The notes: generated by a model from the letters alone, not told the origin. Numbered from the stretch's first letter, positions 9,507 through 19,132 are shown. The stretch is DNA of 64,000 bases from Clostridia bacterium (GCA_017541105.1 JAFXZS010000004.1:62001-126000), one strand, 5' to 3'. Numbers and translations are program-made.

Positions 9507-10343
9507 ATGAAAAAGATTTTGTCTGTGATGATGGTGCTGATGCTGGTGCTGGCTTCTGCCGCGTGCGCGGAAGGCGCCATTCCCAGCCTGGAAGACGGAG
9601 TGCTTACCGTCGCGATGGAGTGCGCCTATGCTCCCTACAACTGGGCGCAGCCGGATGATTCCAACGGCGCTGTGCCGATCCGGGATTCCGCACTGTATGC
9701 CAACGGGTACGATGTCATGACCGCGAAGGCCATTTGCGAAGCCAACGGCTGGCAGCTGGAAATCATGCAGCTCGACTGGGATTCCCTGATTCCCGCGGTG
9801 CAGTCCGGTGTGTGCGATGCGGTTATTGCCGGCCAGAGCATGACCTCTGAACGGATGGAAGCCGTCGATTTTGCAGGCCCGTATCTGTATGCTACGATCG
9901 TATGCCTGGTCAAGAAGGACAGCGCTTTCGCCAATGCCAAGGGCATTTCCGAACTGGCGGGCGGTACCTGCACGAGCCAGAGCGGTACCATCTGGTACGA
10001 TTCCTGCCTGCCGCAGATTCCGGACGCGAAAATTCAAATGCCTGCCGAGTCCGCTCCTGCGATGCTGATGGCTGTTGAAACCGGCACAGTGGACTTCGTC
10101 TGCACCGATATGCCGACCGCACAGGGCGCCGTCATCGCCTACCCGGATCTGATGATCCTCGACTTTGCCGGCAGTGATGATGATTTTACGGTTTCCGATG
10201 AAGAAATCAACATCGGTATTTCCGTGATGAAAGGCAACACCGTACTGGTCGACGCCATCAACAGCTACCTGAGCGACAAGACGGCGGACGACTTCAATGC
10301 CCTGATGCAGGAAGCCATCAAGGTGCAGCCGCTGAGCGAATAA
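9507..10343 (+). CDS. Polar amino acid ABC importer, substrate-binding protein
   Basis: A 278-residue family 3 solute-binding protein. It has a signal peptide (MKKILSVMMVLMLVLASA) and the two-lobe pattern of amino acid binders: LTVAMECAYAPYNW at the N-terminus, GYDVMTAKAICEANGW, then DAVIAGQSMTSERMEAVDFAGPY. The sequence SAAC at the end of the signal is a poor lipobox, so the protein could be either a lipoprotein or cleaved after ACA. GGAGGG precedes the ATG. Permease and ATPase genes follow directly. The exact amino acid (for example cystine, glutamine or a basic residue) cannot be read from the sequence. Confidence 0.87.
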   Translation: MKKILSVMMVLMLVLASAACAEGAIPSLEDGVLTVAMECAYAPYNWAQPDDSNGAVPIRDSALYANGYDVMTAKAICEANGWQLEIMQLDWDSLIPAVQSGVCDAVIAGQSMTSERMEAVDFAGPYLYATIVCLVKKDSAFANAKGISELAGGTCTSQSGTIWYDSCLPQIPDAKIQMPAESAPAMLMAVETGTVDFVCTDMPTAQGAVIAYPDLMILDFAGSDDDFTVSDEEINIGISVMKGNTVLVDAINSYLSDKTADDFNALMQEAIKVQPLSE

Positions 10344-10370
10344 TCGGAACCATAAGGAAGTACAGATCAT

Positions 10371-11201
10371 ATGTTTGCACAGCTCTTTTCCGATATCGGG
10401 AGCCTCTGGGCGAAATACGGCACCGTTTATCTGAACGGGATTGCCAACACGCTCATTCTGGCCATCACGGCCACGCTGATCGGCTGCGTGATCGGTTTTT
10501 TCTGCGGTATTCTGCAGACGATTCCGTGCGGCTTGAATGAGAATCTTCTCAAGCGCGCGCTGCTGAAACTGATCCGGATCCTTATTCGCGCATATGTCGA
10601 GATTTTCCGCGGAACTCCTATGATTCTGCAGGCCGTATTTATCTATTACGGCATGCCGTATTTCTTCGGTGTTTCCTTCAAGGATATCTGGACGGTCAGC
10701 ATCATCGTCGTGTCGATTAACACCGGCGCGTACATGGCGGAGTCGGTCCGCGGCGGCATTATGAGCATTGACCCCGGCCAGTTCGAAGGCGCCAAGGCCA
10801 TCGGTATGAACCACTGGCAGACAATGCTGTACATTATTCTGCCGCAGACGCTGCGAAACATTATGCCGCAGATCGGGAACAACTACATCATCAACGTAAA
10901 AGACACCTCGGTGATGTTCATCATCGGTTTTTCCGATTTCTTTGCCGTGCATAAGATGGTATCCGGAGCTGTGTTCAAGTATTTTCCCTCTGCGTTTATG
11001 GAGATGGGCGGTTATCTGTGCCTGACCCTTCTGGCTTCCTTCCTGCTGCGCAGGCTGGAAAAGAAGCTGGCAGGCAAATCCAATTACGAGCTGGTTAATA
11101 CGGACCAGCTGGTCATGACCGCCGGCACCTACAGCTATCCGGCAGATACCGGTTCGCCCTTTGACGAAGTGAATAAAGATTATAAAGGAGAGAAATCATG
11201 A
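10371..11201 (+). CDS. Polar amino acid ABC importer, permease
   Basis: A 276-residue permease of the HisM/GlnP class with about five membrane segments. The EAA coupling loop is [16 protein letters not shown], and [16 protein letters not shown] is the conserved block of this class. Such permeases work as homodimers when no partner is encoded, as here. The C-terminal 40 residues are hydrophilic and longer than usual. The stop codon overlaps the ATG of the ATPase gene (ATGA), which indicates translational coupling. Confidence 0.9.
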   Translation: MFAQLFSDIGSLWAKYGTVYLNGIANTLILAITATLIGCVIGFFCGILQTIPCGLNENLLKRALLKLIRILIRAYVEIFRGTPMILQAVFIYYGMPYFFGVSFKDIWTVSIIVVSINTGAYMAESVRGGIMSIDPGQFEGAKAIGMNHWQTMLYIILPQTLRNIMPQIGNNYIINVKDTSVMFIIGFSDFFAVHKMVSGAVFKYFPSAFMEMGGYLCLTLLASFLLRRLEKKLAGKSNYELVNTDQLVMTAGTYSYPADTGSPFDEVNKDYKGEKS

Positions 11202-11941
11202 GCGAACACATTCTCGAGATTCGTCATCTCTCCAAAGCCTTCGGATCCCACGCGGTACTGAAAGATATCGATTTTACAGTCGACAAGGGCGATGTAACCA
11301 CGATTATCGGCGCGAGCGGCAGCGGAAAATCCACGCTGCTCCGATGCATCAACCTGCTTGAAACTTTGACTACCGGCGAAATACTGTTTCACGGACAGGA
11401 TGTATCCAAAGGCAGGATCAATTCCTCCGCCTACCGCGCAAAGGTCGGCATGGTATTCCAGAGCTTCAACCTTTTCAGTAATCTGACTGTGCTGGCCAAC
11501 TGTATGATCGGCCAGCAGAAGGTGCTGAAGGTTCCGAAAGAAGAAGCAAAGAAGCGGGCGCTGTACTATTTGAACAAGGTCGGCATGGCGCCGTATATCA
11601 ATGCCCGGCCGGACCAGATTTCCGGCGGACAGAAACAGCGCGTCGCAATTGCGCGGGCGCTGGCGATGGAACCGGAAGTACTGCTGTTTGATGAACCGAC
11701 CTCCGCACTGGACCCGGAAATGGTGGGCGAGGTGCTGGACGTCATGAAATCCCTCGCGACCAAGGACAACATGACCATGCTGGTGGTCACGCACGAGATG
11801 TCCTTCGCGAGGGAAGTCAGCACCCATGTGGTGTATATGGCAGACGGAGTGATTGAAGAGGAAGGGCCTCCGGAGAAGATCTTTACCCATCCGGAGAGCC
11901 CGCGCGCCAGAGAGTTCCTGAAGCGCATCCTGAACGACTGA
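11198..11941 (+). CDS. Polar amino acid ABC importer, ATPase (GlnQ/HisP class)
   Basis: A 247-residue ATP-binding subunit of normal length. Walker A is GASGSGKST, the signature [14 protein letters not shown], Walker [14 protein letters not shown] and the switch histidine lies in [11 protein letters not shown]. It overlaps the permease gene by four bases with an AAAGGAG site just before the ATG. It ends 29 bases from the stop of the leftward SH3/PQQ-like gene, with no convincing terminator between them. Confidence 0.93.
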   Translation: MSEHILEIRHLSKAFGSHAVLKDIDFTVDKGDVTTIIGASGSGKSTLLRCINLLETLTTGEILFHGQDVSKGRINSSAYRAKVGMVFQSFNLFSNLTVLANCMIGQQKVLKVPKEEAKKRALYYLNKVGMAPYINARPDQISGGQKQRVAIARALAMEPEVLLFDEPTSALDPEMVGEVLDVMKSLATKDNMTMLVVTHEMSFAREVSTHVVYMADGVIEEEGPPEKIFTHPESPRAREFLKRILND

Positions 11942-11970
11942 CACACGGGATTGCTATTCCCCTCACCGGG

Positions 11971-12909
11971 TTATTCGGCAATAGCCTGCACGCCGGTCAG
12001 GTTTCCATTGAGATCATATTCAGCCAGGAAGGCATTGTCTTCCTGGCTTCTGTATTTGACCCGAATGCGGTCTTCCGCGATGGCCACGGCATATGGCCAC
12101 ACCAGGCGCCCGTCCGACGATTCCGCCTTCCACAGCACGGTGCCCTCCGCTGAAATGGCCACGGGATGCGGACCGTAGTATCCGGTGATGTAAACGATGC
12201 CGTCATCTGATACGGCTTTCGCATTCCCGGCACCCAGGGAGCAGTCTGCCGGAGACAGTGTCCATTTTTCTTCACCGGTAACCAGGTCCAGCATGGTCAG
12301 CCCGAGCTCGCAGTGATAGACCATAACCTGTGGATCCGCGGCAGTGCCGCCCATGAAGGCAGTCAGACCCTGCAGTTCACCGCTGTCCGGGAGCACGAGC
12401 ATATACGTCCAGGAAGGCGTCACGGCATCACCGGCAAAAACACCCAGAATCAGCGCCTCGGTTCCGTCCGAATCCCCATAATGATTGGCCAGCACACGGA
12501 CACCGTATTTCTCCCAGTCGAGCTCCGTATCCGCTTCATCCACAAAAAGATTCAGCGTCATGGGCAGGGGGCATTTTCCGCGGTACATCTGACCGGCGGC
12601 CTGTTTCCAGAAAGGTTCCAGATACTCTTCCAGGATAAACCCGTATTCCCCTTCATATTTGCAGAAAACCATCCCGCTGCCGTCCCGGATACAGCTGTTC
12701 ACAACCGCACCGAGAGGGACCTTGGCCAGACGCCGGGAAGACGTGTCGCTCTTTTCCCGAAGGCTGACCCACTCCTTACAGCGGACCACACGCATACTTT
12801 CCACCGATTCAATTCCGTCATCATCGCCGTAATCCCGCGCCGCGGCAGGAAGAACAGCCAGTAAAAGGCACAGCGCAAGCAGCAGGGAGAACCATTTCCG
12901 GAATGACAT
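11971..12909 (-). CDS. Secreted SH3-like / PQQ-like repeat protein (paralogue of 19192-20130)
   Basis: I do not recognise a named family. The 312-residue protein has a signal peptide (residues 1-24, ending PAAA-RD), then a bacterial SH3-like region of about 70 residues (VSLREKSDTSSRRLAKVPLG through GFILEEYLEP). A C-terminal half follows with short beta-propeller-like repeats of the PQQ/WD type (LGLTMLDLVTGEEKWTL, YGPHPVAISAEGTVLWKAE). The same order, length and key blocks occur in the protein at 19192-20130. Four cysteines are shared by both: in CKE, SC, CxY and the xxCxxG turn before the last repeats. A cell-wall or surface role is likely from the SH3 domain, but ligand and activity are unknown. 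Confidence 0.7.
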   Translation of the reverse strand: MSFRKWFSLLLALCLLLAVLPAAARDYGDDDGIESVESMRVVRCKEWVSLREKSDTSSRRLAKVPLGAVVNSCIRDGSGMVFCKYEGEYGFILEEYLEPFWKQAAGQMYRGKCPLPMTLNLFVDEADTELDWEKYGVRVLANHYGDSDGTEALILGVFAGDAVTPSWTYMLVLPDSGELQGLTAFMGGTAADPQVMVYHCELGLTMLDLVTGEEKWTLSPADCSLGAGNAKAVSDDGIVYITGYYGPHPVAISAEGTVLWKAESSDGRLVWPYAVAIAEDRIRVKYRSQEDNAFLAEYDLNGNLTGVQAIAE

Positions 12910-12942
12910 TTCAACCCCTCCGTTCCGTTTTCTGCTATATTT

Positions 12943-12972
12943 ATTTTACTTCACGGAGCGGGGAAAAGTCCA
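12943..12972 (-). promoter_or_regulatory. Possible promoter for the leftward SH3/PQQ-like gene
   Basis: On the minus strand TGGACT (12967-12972) and TAAAAT (12943-12948) have an 18-base spacer. The -35 box is poor. It lies beside the divergent pgi promoter. Confidence 0.4.
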
Positions 12973-12988
12973 CTTCTTTTTCCGGCGC

Positions 12989-13017
12989 TTGAAAGAGAAA
13001 GGGGAGCGCTGTATAAT
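12989..13017 (+). promoter_or_regulatory. pgi: Promoter for pgi
   Basis: TTGAAA (12989-12994) and TATAAT (13012-13017) have a 17-base spacer. Confidence 0.7.
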
Positions 13018-13056
13018 GGGAAGGGAGATATAAATCTGTCAACAGGAGGACTGCAC

Positions 13057-14640
13057 ATGAATCAGTGGAAAAACCTGGATATGCTGAAATCGTACCAGGA
13101 AATCAGGAACCACAATCACCCTGTGGATCTGACCCGGGAGCTGGCCGGTGCAAACGGCGCCGAACGGGTCGCGAGGTATCAGATTCCCATGGCTGCCGGC
13201 CTGGTATACAACTACGCGGCGAAGCAGGTGGATGACTCCCTCCTGCAGCAACTGAGCAATCTGGCAGAGGAATGTGAACTCTCCGGAAAATTCGAGGAAC
13301 TGTACAACGGCGCCGTGATCAATACAGGAGAGAAGCGGCTGGTGCTGCATCAGCTGACCCGCGGACAGCTCGGCAATCCGGTGACGGCAGACGGAACCGA
13401 CAAACGGGTTTTCTATACGGATCAGCAGGTGAAGATCGCTGATTTTGCCAAGAAGGTACACAGCGGCGCAATCGTCAACGAGAAGGGCGAGCGGTTTACC
13501 ACAGTCGTGCAGATCGGCATCGGCGGCAGCGATCTGGGTCCGCGGGCGATGTACCTGGCACTGGAAAACTGGGCAAAGAAGAATGGCTGCTTCAAAATGG
13601 CCGCAAAGTTCATCAGCAATGTGGATCCGGATGACGCCGCGGGCGTGCTGGCAGATACCGATCCCGAAAAGACGATCTTTATTTTGGTTTCCAAGAGCGG
13701 CACCACACTGGAGACGCTGACGAACGAGGCATTTGTCAGGGACGCCCTGAAGAACCGGGGTCTGGATGTTTCCAGGCATATGATCGCGGTTACGAGCGAG
13801 ACATCCCCGCTGGCCAGCAGCAGCGATTATCTGGCTGCGTTCTTCATGGACGACTATATCGGCGGGCGCTATTCCTCCACGTCAGCTGTGGGAGGCGCCG
13901 TGCTTTCCCTGGCCTTCGGACCGGAAATCTTCAGCCGTTTCCTGCAGGGAGCCGCGGAAGAAGACAAACTGGCCACGGAAAAGGATCCATTGAAAAATCC
14001 GGCTATGCTGGATGCCCTGATCGGGGTATACGAGCGGAATATCCTCGGGTATCCTGTGACTGCTGTACTTCCGTACAGCCAGGCGTTAAGCCGTTTTCCG
14101 GCCCATCTGCAGCAGATGGATATGGAGTCTAACGGTAAGAGCGTAAACCGGTTTGGGGAACCTGTGGGGTACGCGACCGGCCCGGTTATTTTCGGCGAAC
14201 CCGGAACAAACGGCCAGCACTCCTTCTATCAGCTGCTGCATCAGGGGACGGATATTATTCCGCTGCAGTTCATCGGCTTCAAGAGCAGCCAGGCGGAAAC
14301 GGATGTCCTGATTCAGGGCAGCACCAGCCAGCAGAAGCTTTGCGCCAATGTTGCTGCGCAGATTATGGCCTTTGCGTGCGGCAAGCAGGATGAAAACCGC
14401 AACAAGAATTTCGCGGGCAACCGTCCTTCCAGCATTATCATCGGCGAACAGCTGACGCCGGAAGCGCTTGGCGCGCTGCTGTCCCACTTTGAGAACAAGG
14501 TCATGTTCCAGGGCTTCCTATGGAACCTGAACAGTTTTGACCAGGAGGGTGTCCAGCTGGGCAAAGTGCTTGCGAAACGCGTATTGGCACACGAGACAGA
14601 CGGCGCACTGAAAGCTTTCAGTGATCTGCTGAACATATAA
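13057..14640 (+). CDS. pgi: Glucose-6-phosphate isomerase
   Basis: A 527-residue cytoplasmic isomerase that interconverts glucose 6-phosphate and fructose 6-phosphate in glycolysis. Sugar-phosphate-binding blocks are clear: IGIGGSDLGPRAMYLAL, VSKSGTTLETLTN and SSTSAVGGAVLSLAFG. The catalytic glutamate region QQMDMESNGKSVN and the histidine block FGEPGTNGQHSFYQLLHQGTD are intact. The length is typical of the longer bacterial/eukaryotic form rather than the 450-residue Bacillus form. The ATG has AGGAGG upstream. It is a single-gene unit with its own promoter and a terminator shared with the convergent sua5 gene. Confidence 0.96.
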   Translation: MNQWKNLDMLKSYQEIRNHNHPVDLTRELAGANGAERVARYQIPMAAGLVYNYAAKQVDDSLLQQLSNLAEECELSGKFEELYNGAVINTGEKRLVLHQLTRGQLGNPVTADGTDKRVFYTDQQVKIADFAKKVHSGAIVNEKGERFTTVVQIGIGGSDLGPRAMYLALENWAKKNGCFKMAAKFISNVDPDDAAGVLADTDPEKTIFILVSKSGTTLETLTNEAFVRDALKNRGLDVSRHMIAVTSETSPLASSSDYLAAFFMDDYIGGRYSSTSAVGGAVLSLAFGPEIFSRFLQGAAEEDKLATEKDPLKNPAMLDALIGVYERNILGYPVTAVLPYSQALSRFPAHLQQMDMESNGKSVNRFGEPVGYATGPVIFGEPGTNGQHSFYQLLHQGTDIIPLQFIGFKSSQAETDVLIQGSTSQQKLCANVAAQIMAFACGKQDENRNKNFAGNRPSSIIIGEQLTPEALGALLSHFENKVMFQGFLWNLNSFDQEGVQLGKVLAKRVLAHETDGALKAFSDLLNI

Positions 14641-14649
14641 CCGGGAATC

Positions 14650-14682
14650 AAAAAGCTCCTCCCGCAGCGGGAGGAGTTTTTT
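14650..14682. terminator. Bidirectional terminator between pgi and sua5
   Basis: CTCCTCCC (14656-14663) pairs with GGGAGGAG (14669-14676) across GCAGC. Six T follow on the plus strand and five A precede the stem, so it can serve both genes. The T run overlaps the sua5 stop codon. Confidence 0.9.
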
Positions 14683-15721
14683 ATTCCGCATGCATGATCC
14701 GAAAAGCAGCGGCACGGCCGAGACGGTTCATTACCGCAAGGCCGACGCCTTCGGGAGGAATAACTTCGCTGAAGACGGATTCCATGTTTTCATCGTCCAG
14801 GGAACGGAGAACACTGAAGAGCCGATGGGCAACTTCTTCAGGGTGATTCCGGGAACCGATTTCATGGGGACAGCATTCACGCAGTGTATCCAAATGCTCG
14901 GAAAAGCAAAGGACACAGGCTTTTTCCCCCCGCCGGGAGGCCTGCCGGTAGGATTCCTTCAGGAAGGAAAGCACAGCATCTTCCGTGCCTTCCACCAGAG
15001 TCACAACCGCGCGCGGCGCATAATGCTGATAACGCATACCGGGGGAGAGCGCCTTTTCGCCCGGCTGCAGCGGACGGAGAATACTGCCGGCCAGCGCAAC
15101 CTCCTCATGAAGGACATCCTCCAGCATTTCCTTTGTGACGCCGCCCGGACGCAGTATGGTCGGCACCCCATGGCACAGATCCAGCACGGTGGATTCCACC
15201 CCCACTTCACAGGGACCGCCGTTCAGAATCAGCGGAATTCGTCCGTCCATATCCTCCAGCACATGCGCGGCTGTGGTCGGACTGGGACGGCCGGAACGAT
15301 TGGCGGAAGGAGCGGCAACCGGCAGATTGCAGGCTTTCAGCATCGCAGTGGCAACCGGATGGGAAGGCATCCGCACAGCAACTGTCGGAAGGCCTGCGGT
15401 TACCACATCCGGAATGACCGGCAGCTTTTCGAATAAAATCGTCAGCGGCCCGGGCCAGAATGCATCCATCAGCTGTTCTGCCTTGTCCGGAACGATACAG
15501 ATCCGATTCAGCTGGGATCTGTCATGGATGTGCACAATCAGGGGATTATCCGCCGGACGTCCTTTGGCCTGAAAGATCGAAAGGACGGCATCCCGGTCTT
15601 CCGCGTTGGCCCCCAGGCCGTAGACCGTCTCCGTAGGGAAGGCCACCAAACGACCGGAGGTAAGCAAATCTGCAGCCAGGGCAAGGGAATGCCGGTCTGC
15701 ATGAAGCACTTCAGTTTTCAA
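14681..15721 (-). CDS. sua5: Threonylcarbamoyl-AMP synthase, Sua5 type
   Basis: A 346-residue enzyme that makes threonylcarbamoyl-AMP from threonine, bicarbonate and ATP for the t6A37 modification of tRNA. The YrdC domain fills the first 200 residues: FPTETVYGLGANA, the KGRPADNPL loop, PTVAVRMPSHP and APSANRSGRPSPT. A C-terminal Sua5 domain makes it the long form. The start is a TTG that overlaps the prfA stop (TTGA) and has GGAGGG six bases upstream. It is the last gene of the yqhQ-prmC-prfA-sua5 operon. The t6A it helps to make is the substrate of MtaB, encoded at 23753-25057. Confidence 0.94.
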   Translation of the reverse strand: MKTEVLHADRHSLALAADLLTSGRLVAFPTETVYGLGANAEDRDAVLSIFQAKGRPADNPLIVHIHDRSQLNRICIVPDKAEQLMDAFWPGPLTILFEKLPVIPDVVTAGLPTVAVRMPSHPVATAMLKACNLPVAAPSANRSGRPSPTTAAHVLEDMDGRIPLILNGGPCEVGVESTVLDLCHGVPTILRPGGVTKEMLEDVLHEEVALAGSILRPLQPGEKALSPGMRYQHYAPRAVVTLVEGTEDAVLSFLKESYRQASRRGEKACVLCFSEHLDTLRECCPHEIGSRNHPEEVAHRLFSVLRSLDDENMESVFSEVIPPEGVGLAVMNRLGRAAAFRIMHAE

Positions 15722-16788
15722 AACACGCCCTCCCGTCTGTCCGACATTTTTTCTGCTTTTTCCGCGAGGCGGAGCGCGTCCACAAAGGGAGACAGATCCC
15801 CGTTGAGTACATTTGATACCCGGTTTATCGTCAATCCGAGGCGGTGGTCCACCACGTAGTCATGGTTGAAATAGTACGTTCGGATCCGGTCGCTGCGGTC
15901 TCCCCATCGGATCTGGCTTTTCCGATCCTGTGCATTTGCCTCTTCCTGATCCCGGCGCAGCTGATCCAATAAACGCGAACGAAGGACTTTCAGGGCTTTT
16001 GCCTTGTTTTCCAGCTGGCTGCGCTCATCCTGACAGGTGACGACCGTTCCGGTGGGAAGGTGGGTGACGCGTACGGCACTGTCGGTCGTATTGACTCCCT
16101 GTCCGCCGTGGCCGGAAGCGTGATAGACATCAATCCGTAGATCGGCCGGATTGATTTCCAGTTCAATCTCTTCTGCTTCAGGCAGGACGGCAACCGTGAC
16201 AGTGGAGGTATGGATCCGGCCGCTGCTTTCCGTAACCGGCACCCTTTTCACACAGTGCACACCGCTTTCAAATTTCATCCGCGCAAAGGCCTCTGTTCCA
16301 GTGAACATGACAAGCGCCTCGTTTACCCCGCCAAGATCCGTTTCACTGATTGAGAGAAGGTCTGCGTTCAGCCCGTTCCGATCCGCGTATTTCAGATACA
16401 TACGGAGAAGATCCCCGGCGAAAAGGGACGCTTCTTCCCCGCCGACACCCGCGCGGATCTCCAGAATAACATTCCGGGAATCAAGCGGGTCCGGGGGAAC
16501 AAGGAGAAGCTTCAGCTCTTCCGTAAGCTGTGCCTGCTCTCCGGAAAGAAACTGCACTTCTGTTTCCGCTTCCGCTGCCAGATCAGGGTCGGAAAGAAGG
16601 GAACGGGCGTCTTCAAGATGACGGGATACGGAAAGATACCGCTGATAGGTTTCCACCAGCACCTGCAGGGAGGAGCGTTCTTTCAGAAGAGACTGATATT
16701 TTCCGTAATTTTGAATTATTTCCGGCTGGGCAATCGCCTCATTCAGTTCCTGCCACCGATCCAGCAAAGCATTCAGTTTCTCGAACAT
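15718..16788 (-). CDS. prfA: Peptide chain release factor 1
   Basis: A 356-residue class I release factor that recognises UAA and UAG and triggers peptide release. The GGQ motif that reaches the peptidyl transferase centre is at residues 228-230 (ASGHGGQGVNTTDSAVR). The stop-codon recognition tripeptide PxT is PVT at 184-186 (usual PAT). The start at 16788 is preceded by GGAGG, and the protein then opens MFEKLNALLDRW as usual. A longer frame to 16809 exists but has no ribosome binding site. The first 16 bases overlap the end of prmC, whose product methylates the GGQ glutamine. Confidence 0.97.
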   Translation of the reverse strand: MFEKLNALLDRWQELNEAIAQPEIIQNYGKYQSLLKERSSLQVLVETYQRYLSVSRHLEDARSLLSDPDLAAEAETEVQFLSGEQAQLTEELKLLLVPPDPLDSRNVILEIRAGVGGEEASLFAGDLLRMYLKYADRNGLNADLLSISETDLGGVNEALVMFTGTEAFARMKFESGVHCVKRVPVTESSGRIHTSTVTVAVLPEAEEIELEINPADLRIDVYHASGHGGQGVNTTDSAVRVTHLPTGTVVTCQDERSQLENKAKALKVLRSRLLDQLRRDQEEANAQDRKSQIRWGDRSDRIRTYYFNHDYVVDHRLGLTINRVSNVLNGDLSPFVDALRLAEKAEKMSDRREGVF

Positions 16789-17636
16789 AATTCCTCCGGG
16801 GGAGTGCATACAGCATATATCATCCGATGGATGCCGTTAAAGTCGTCACGTACGGTTACCGATGAAAAACTGTGCCCCTTCAACAGGCCGGCCACAATAT
16901 CGGATTCCTCCCAGCCCAGTTCCATCAGCAGATATCCGCCGGGCCGGAGTATCCGGCGCACATCCGGCACAATACGCCGGTACAGATCACATCCGTCCGT
17001 ACCGCCGTCCAGCGCGAGACGCGGCTCCCGCAGTACTTCCGGCTGCAAATGCGGGCATTGGGAGGAGGGAATATAAGGAGGATTGGAAACAACCATATCA
17101 AAAGAAGCATCCGGAAGGCCTTCAGCCAGATCCCCCTGACGAAGGTGCACCTTCAGCGCAAGACGATCCGCGTTTTCCGCGGCAACCGCGAGCGCGTCTG
17201 CTGAAAGATCCGACAGCGTAACCGCGGCATCCGGACGCCTGGCGGAGAGGCTCAGGCCGATACAACCGCTTCCGCAGCAGAGATCCAGGATTCTGGGGGA
17301 AGGGACTTCCTCCAAGCATTCCAGCGCCCATTCGCACAGCAGTTCCGTTTCCGGACGGGGAATCAGTACCCGCGGATCCACCCGGAAAACCAGGCCGAAG
17401 AAAGGTGCTTCCCCGGTAATATACTGCAGAGGTTCCCGGCTCAGACGGCGCTTCGTAAGCGCATGAAACGCAGACAGCAGTTTCTCATCCAGCTCCGAAT
17501 CCGTATCAAGACGAAGTTCCAGAGGCGGACGCCCGCACAGGGAGGAGAGGAGCAGAGCGCTGTCGGTTTCCGCATCGGGAATCCCCGCCTGCCGAAAGCA
17601 GGCAGCCGTTTCCCGCAGCAGAGTGCAGGGCGTCAT
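16773..17636 (-). CDS. prmC: Release factor glutamine N5-methyltransferase
   Basis: A 287-residue SAM-dependent methyltransferase that methylates the glutamine of the GGQ motif in release factors. The SAM site is ILDLCCGSGCIGLSL, and the NPPY motif that holds the target glutamine is at residues 185-188 (VVSNPPYIP). The N-terminal helical domain carries YITGEAPFFGLVF and PRPETELL, typical of PrmC. It lies directly upstream of its substrate gene prfA. Its ATG overlaps the yqhQ stop (ATGA). Confidence 0.96.
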   Translation of the reverse strand: MTPCTLLRETAACFRQAGIPDAETDSALLLSSLCGRPPLELRLDTDSELDEKLLSAFHALTKRRLSREPLQYITGEAPFFGLVFRVDPRVLIPRPETELLCEWALECLEEVPSPRILDLCCGSGCIGLSLSARRPDAAVTLSDLSADALAVAAENADRLALKVHLRQGDLAEGLPDASFDMVVSNPPYIPSSQCPHLQPEVLREPRLALDGGTDGCDLYRRIVPDVRRILRPGGYLLMELGWEESDIVAGLLKGHSFSSVTVRDDFNGIHRMIYAVCTPPEELCSRN

Positions 17637-18688
17637 GCCTGCGGCTCCCCGGCAGTTTCGGAAGCTGAATCCAGACGGGTATATCCGGGCTCGGATTCCT
17701 GCCAGGAATGGAAGACGCCCCAGCCTTCCGGTGTTTTAGGAGTACCTTCCGGGAAACCGTTCAGCACCACATTCACAGAAACAATCGCGCATTCAAGCAT
17801 GGATACATCGGGCTCACGCGTGGTAAGGCGCTGCATCTGCATGCCGGGCGTGCGCAGGGTACAGGCTGTTTTCGAATCAGAATGGGCCAGGCCCATCAAC
17901 ACTTCATAACTGACCCCGGCCACAATGGGCAGCATCATCAGATGGAACAAAAAGCGCAGGAAGAAATTGCCGATGGGAAGCAGTACATTTAAAACCAGGA
18001 ACAGCGTAATGCTGACCAGGAAGACAATCAGCAGGAAAGCGGTGCCGCACCGTGGATGCAGGCGGGAAAACGTCTGCGCGTTCTCCGGCGTCAGCGGAAG
18101 CCCTGATTCCTGGCAATGGACGGATTTATGCTCCGCGCCGTGGTACTGAAAGGTGCGGCGGACATCCGGAACAAACCCCATCAGGAACATATATCCGACA
18201 AGGATCAGGATTTTGACGAGCCCGCCGATCAGGGTATAACCCACAGGGCTGACCCCCGCGCTTTTCAGCAGGGACTCCACACCGGCAGGGAGGGCCATAA
18301 AAAGGCCGAGGGACAGCAGCACAGCCAGCACAATGGCCATCCCCATGACGATTTTATCCACCCCTTTGCCAAGCTTCTTCGCGAGCCATTTCTCAAACTT
18401 TGAGGGCTCCTCATCCAGAATTCCCAGCATCCTGGTTGAATCCTGCAATGTATTCATTCCATAGTACAGCATGGTCCCCATATTGATGACTCCGCGGATG
18501 AAACGTTTTCCCATCCAGGGATGCTTTTCTTTCAGCGGAACAAACGGCGTCAGCTTGGTAACCATGGTACCGTCCGGACGGCGTACGGTGACAGCAGTGG
18601 CCCGCGGCGAGCGCATCATGACACCTTCCATCACGGCCTGGCCGCCCACATCGAACTTCTCGGGATTAGCAGGTTTTACCTGACTCAT
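17633..18688 (-). CDS. yqhQ: DUF1385 family membrane protein (YqhQ-like)
   Basis: A 351-residue protein of the conserved but poorly understood YqhQ family. The family hallmark VGGQAVMEGVMMRSPRATAV is at the N-terminus, followed by WMGKRFIRGV, several membrane segments in the middle, and YHGAEHKSVHC with RCGTAFL, which contain conserved His and Cys residues that could bind metal. The ATG at 18688 is chosen because GGAGG lies 8 bases upstream; a TTG six codons earlier overlaps that site. In clostridia this gene commonly sits between rpmE and prmC, as here. The last 40 residues are hydrophilic. No molecular function is established. Confidence 0.85.
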   Translation of the reverse strand: MSQVKPANPEKFDVGGQAVMEGVMMRSPRATAVTVRRPDGTMVTKLTPFVPLKEKHPWMGKRFIRGVINMGTMLYYGMNTLQDSTRMLGILDEEPSKFEKWLAKKLGKGVDKIVMGMAIVLAVLLSLGLFMALPAGVESLLKSAGVSPVGYTLIGGLVKILILVGYMFLMGFVPDVRRTFQYHGAEHKSVHCQESGLPLTPENAQTFSRLHPRCGTAFLLIVFLVSITLFLVLNVLLPIGNFFLRFLFHLMMLPIVAGVSYEVLMGLAHSDSKTACTLRTPGMQMQRLTTREPDVSMLECAIVSVNVVLNGFPEGTPKTPEGWGVFHSWQESEPGYTRLDSASETAGEPQA

Positions 18689-18792
18689 AAGTGAATCCTC
18701 CAGCAATAAAAAAAATATCCAAATTCATTTATTCGCCATGATTCATCAGGAATCCTTTTGATGAAATTCCGGAAGAAAAGATAAAAAAACGG

Positions 18793-18821
18793 TTGCAAAT
18801 GAAAAACGGATATGATATTAT
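18793..18821 (+). promoter_or_regulatory. rpmE: Promoter for rpmE
   Basis: TTGCAA (18793-18798) and TATTAT (18816-18821) have a 17-base spacer. The rest of the 181-base gap between yqhQ and rpmE is A/T-rich. I could not pick a convincing leftward promoter for yqhQ in it. Confidence 0.6.
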
Positions 18822-18869
18822 ATGTTTTGCGTTTAGCGCCATTGCATACGCGAAAGAGGTGAAACAGCA

Positions 18870-19070
18870 ATGAAGGAAAAGATCCATCCCCAGTACGGCA
18901 AGTGCATAGTTCGCTGCGTATGCGGTGAAACTTTTGAGACCGGCTCCACGAAGAAAGAGATGAAGGTTGATATCTGCTCCAAGTGCCATCCTTTCTATAC
19001 CGGTAAGCAAAAGCTGGTTGACACTGGCGGACGTGTTGATCGCTTCAAGAAGCGCTTCAATATCGAATAA
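18870..19070 (+). CDS. rpmE: 50S ribosomal protein L31 (zinc-binding form)
   Basis: A 66-residue L31 of the zinc-binding type. The cysteines CVC near residue 17 and CSKC near residue 37 form the metal site. KIHPQYG at the start and [20 protein letters not shown] at the end are typical. An AGAGGTG site precedes the ATG. It is transcribed alone, with its own promoter and a strong terminator, in the opposite direction to its usual clostridial neighbours yqhQ and rho. Cells with this form often have a zinc-free paralogue elsewhere, which is not in this window. Confidence 0.97.
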   Translation: MKEKIHPQYGKCIVRCVCGETFETGSTKKEMKVDICSKCHPFYTGKQKLVDTGGRVDRFKKRFNIE

Positions 19071-19076
19071 AAGGGC

Positions 19077-19110
19077 GGGGACGTGCAGGTGCGCGTTCCC
19101 TTTCTTTTTT
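19077..19110 (+). terminator. Terminator of rpmE
   Basis: A ten-pair stem (GGGGACGTGC with GCGCGTTCCC, including two G-U pairs) closes on the loop AGGT and is followed by TTTCTTTTTT. Confidence 0.9.
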
Positions 19111-19132
19111 TATTCATTAAGGTATTTTCTGC

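Noticed and set aside
11942..11970. Possible terminator between the amino acid ABC operon and the SH3/PQQ-like gene
   Set aside because: Only weak, imperfect pairing (ATTGC/GCAAT) is present and no T run follows on either strand.
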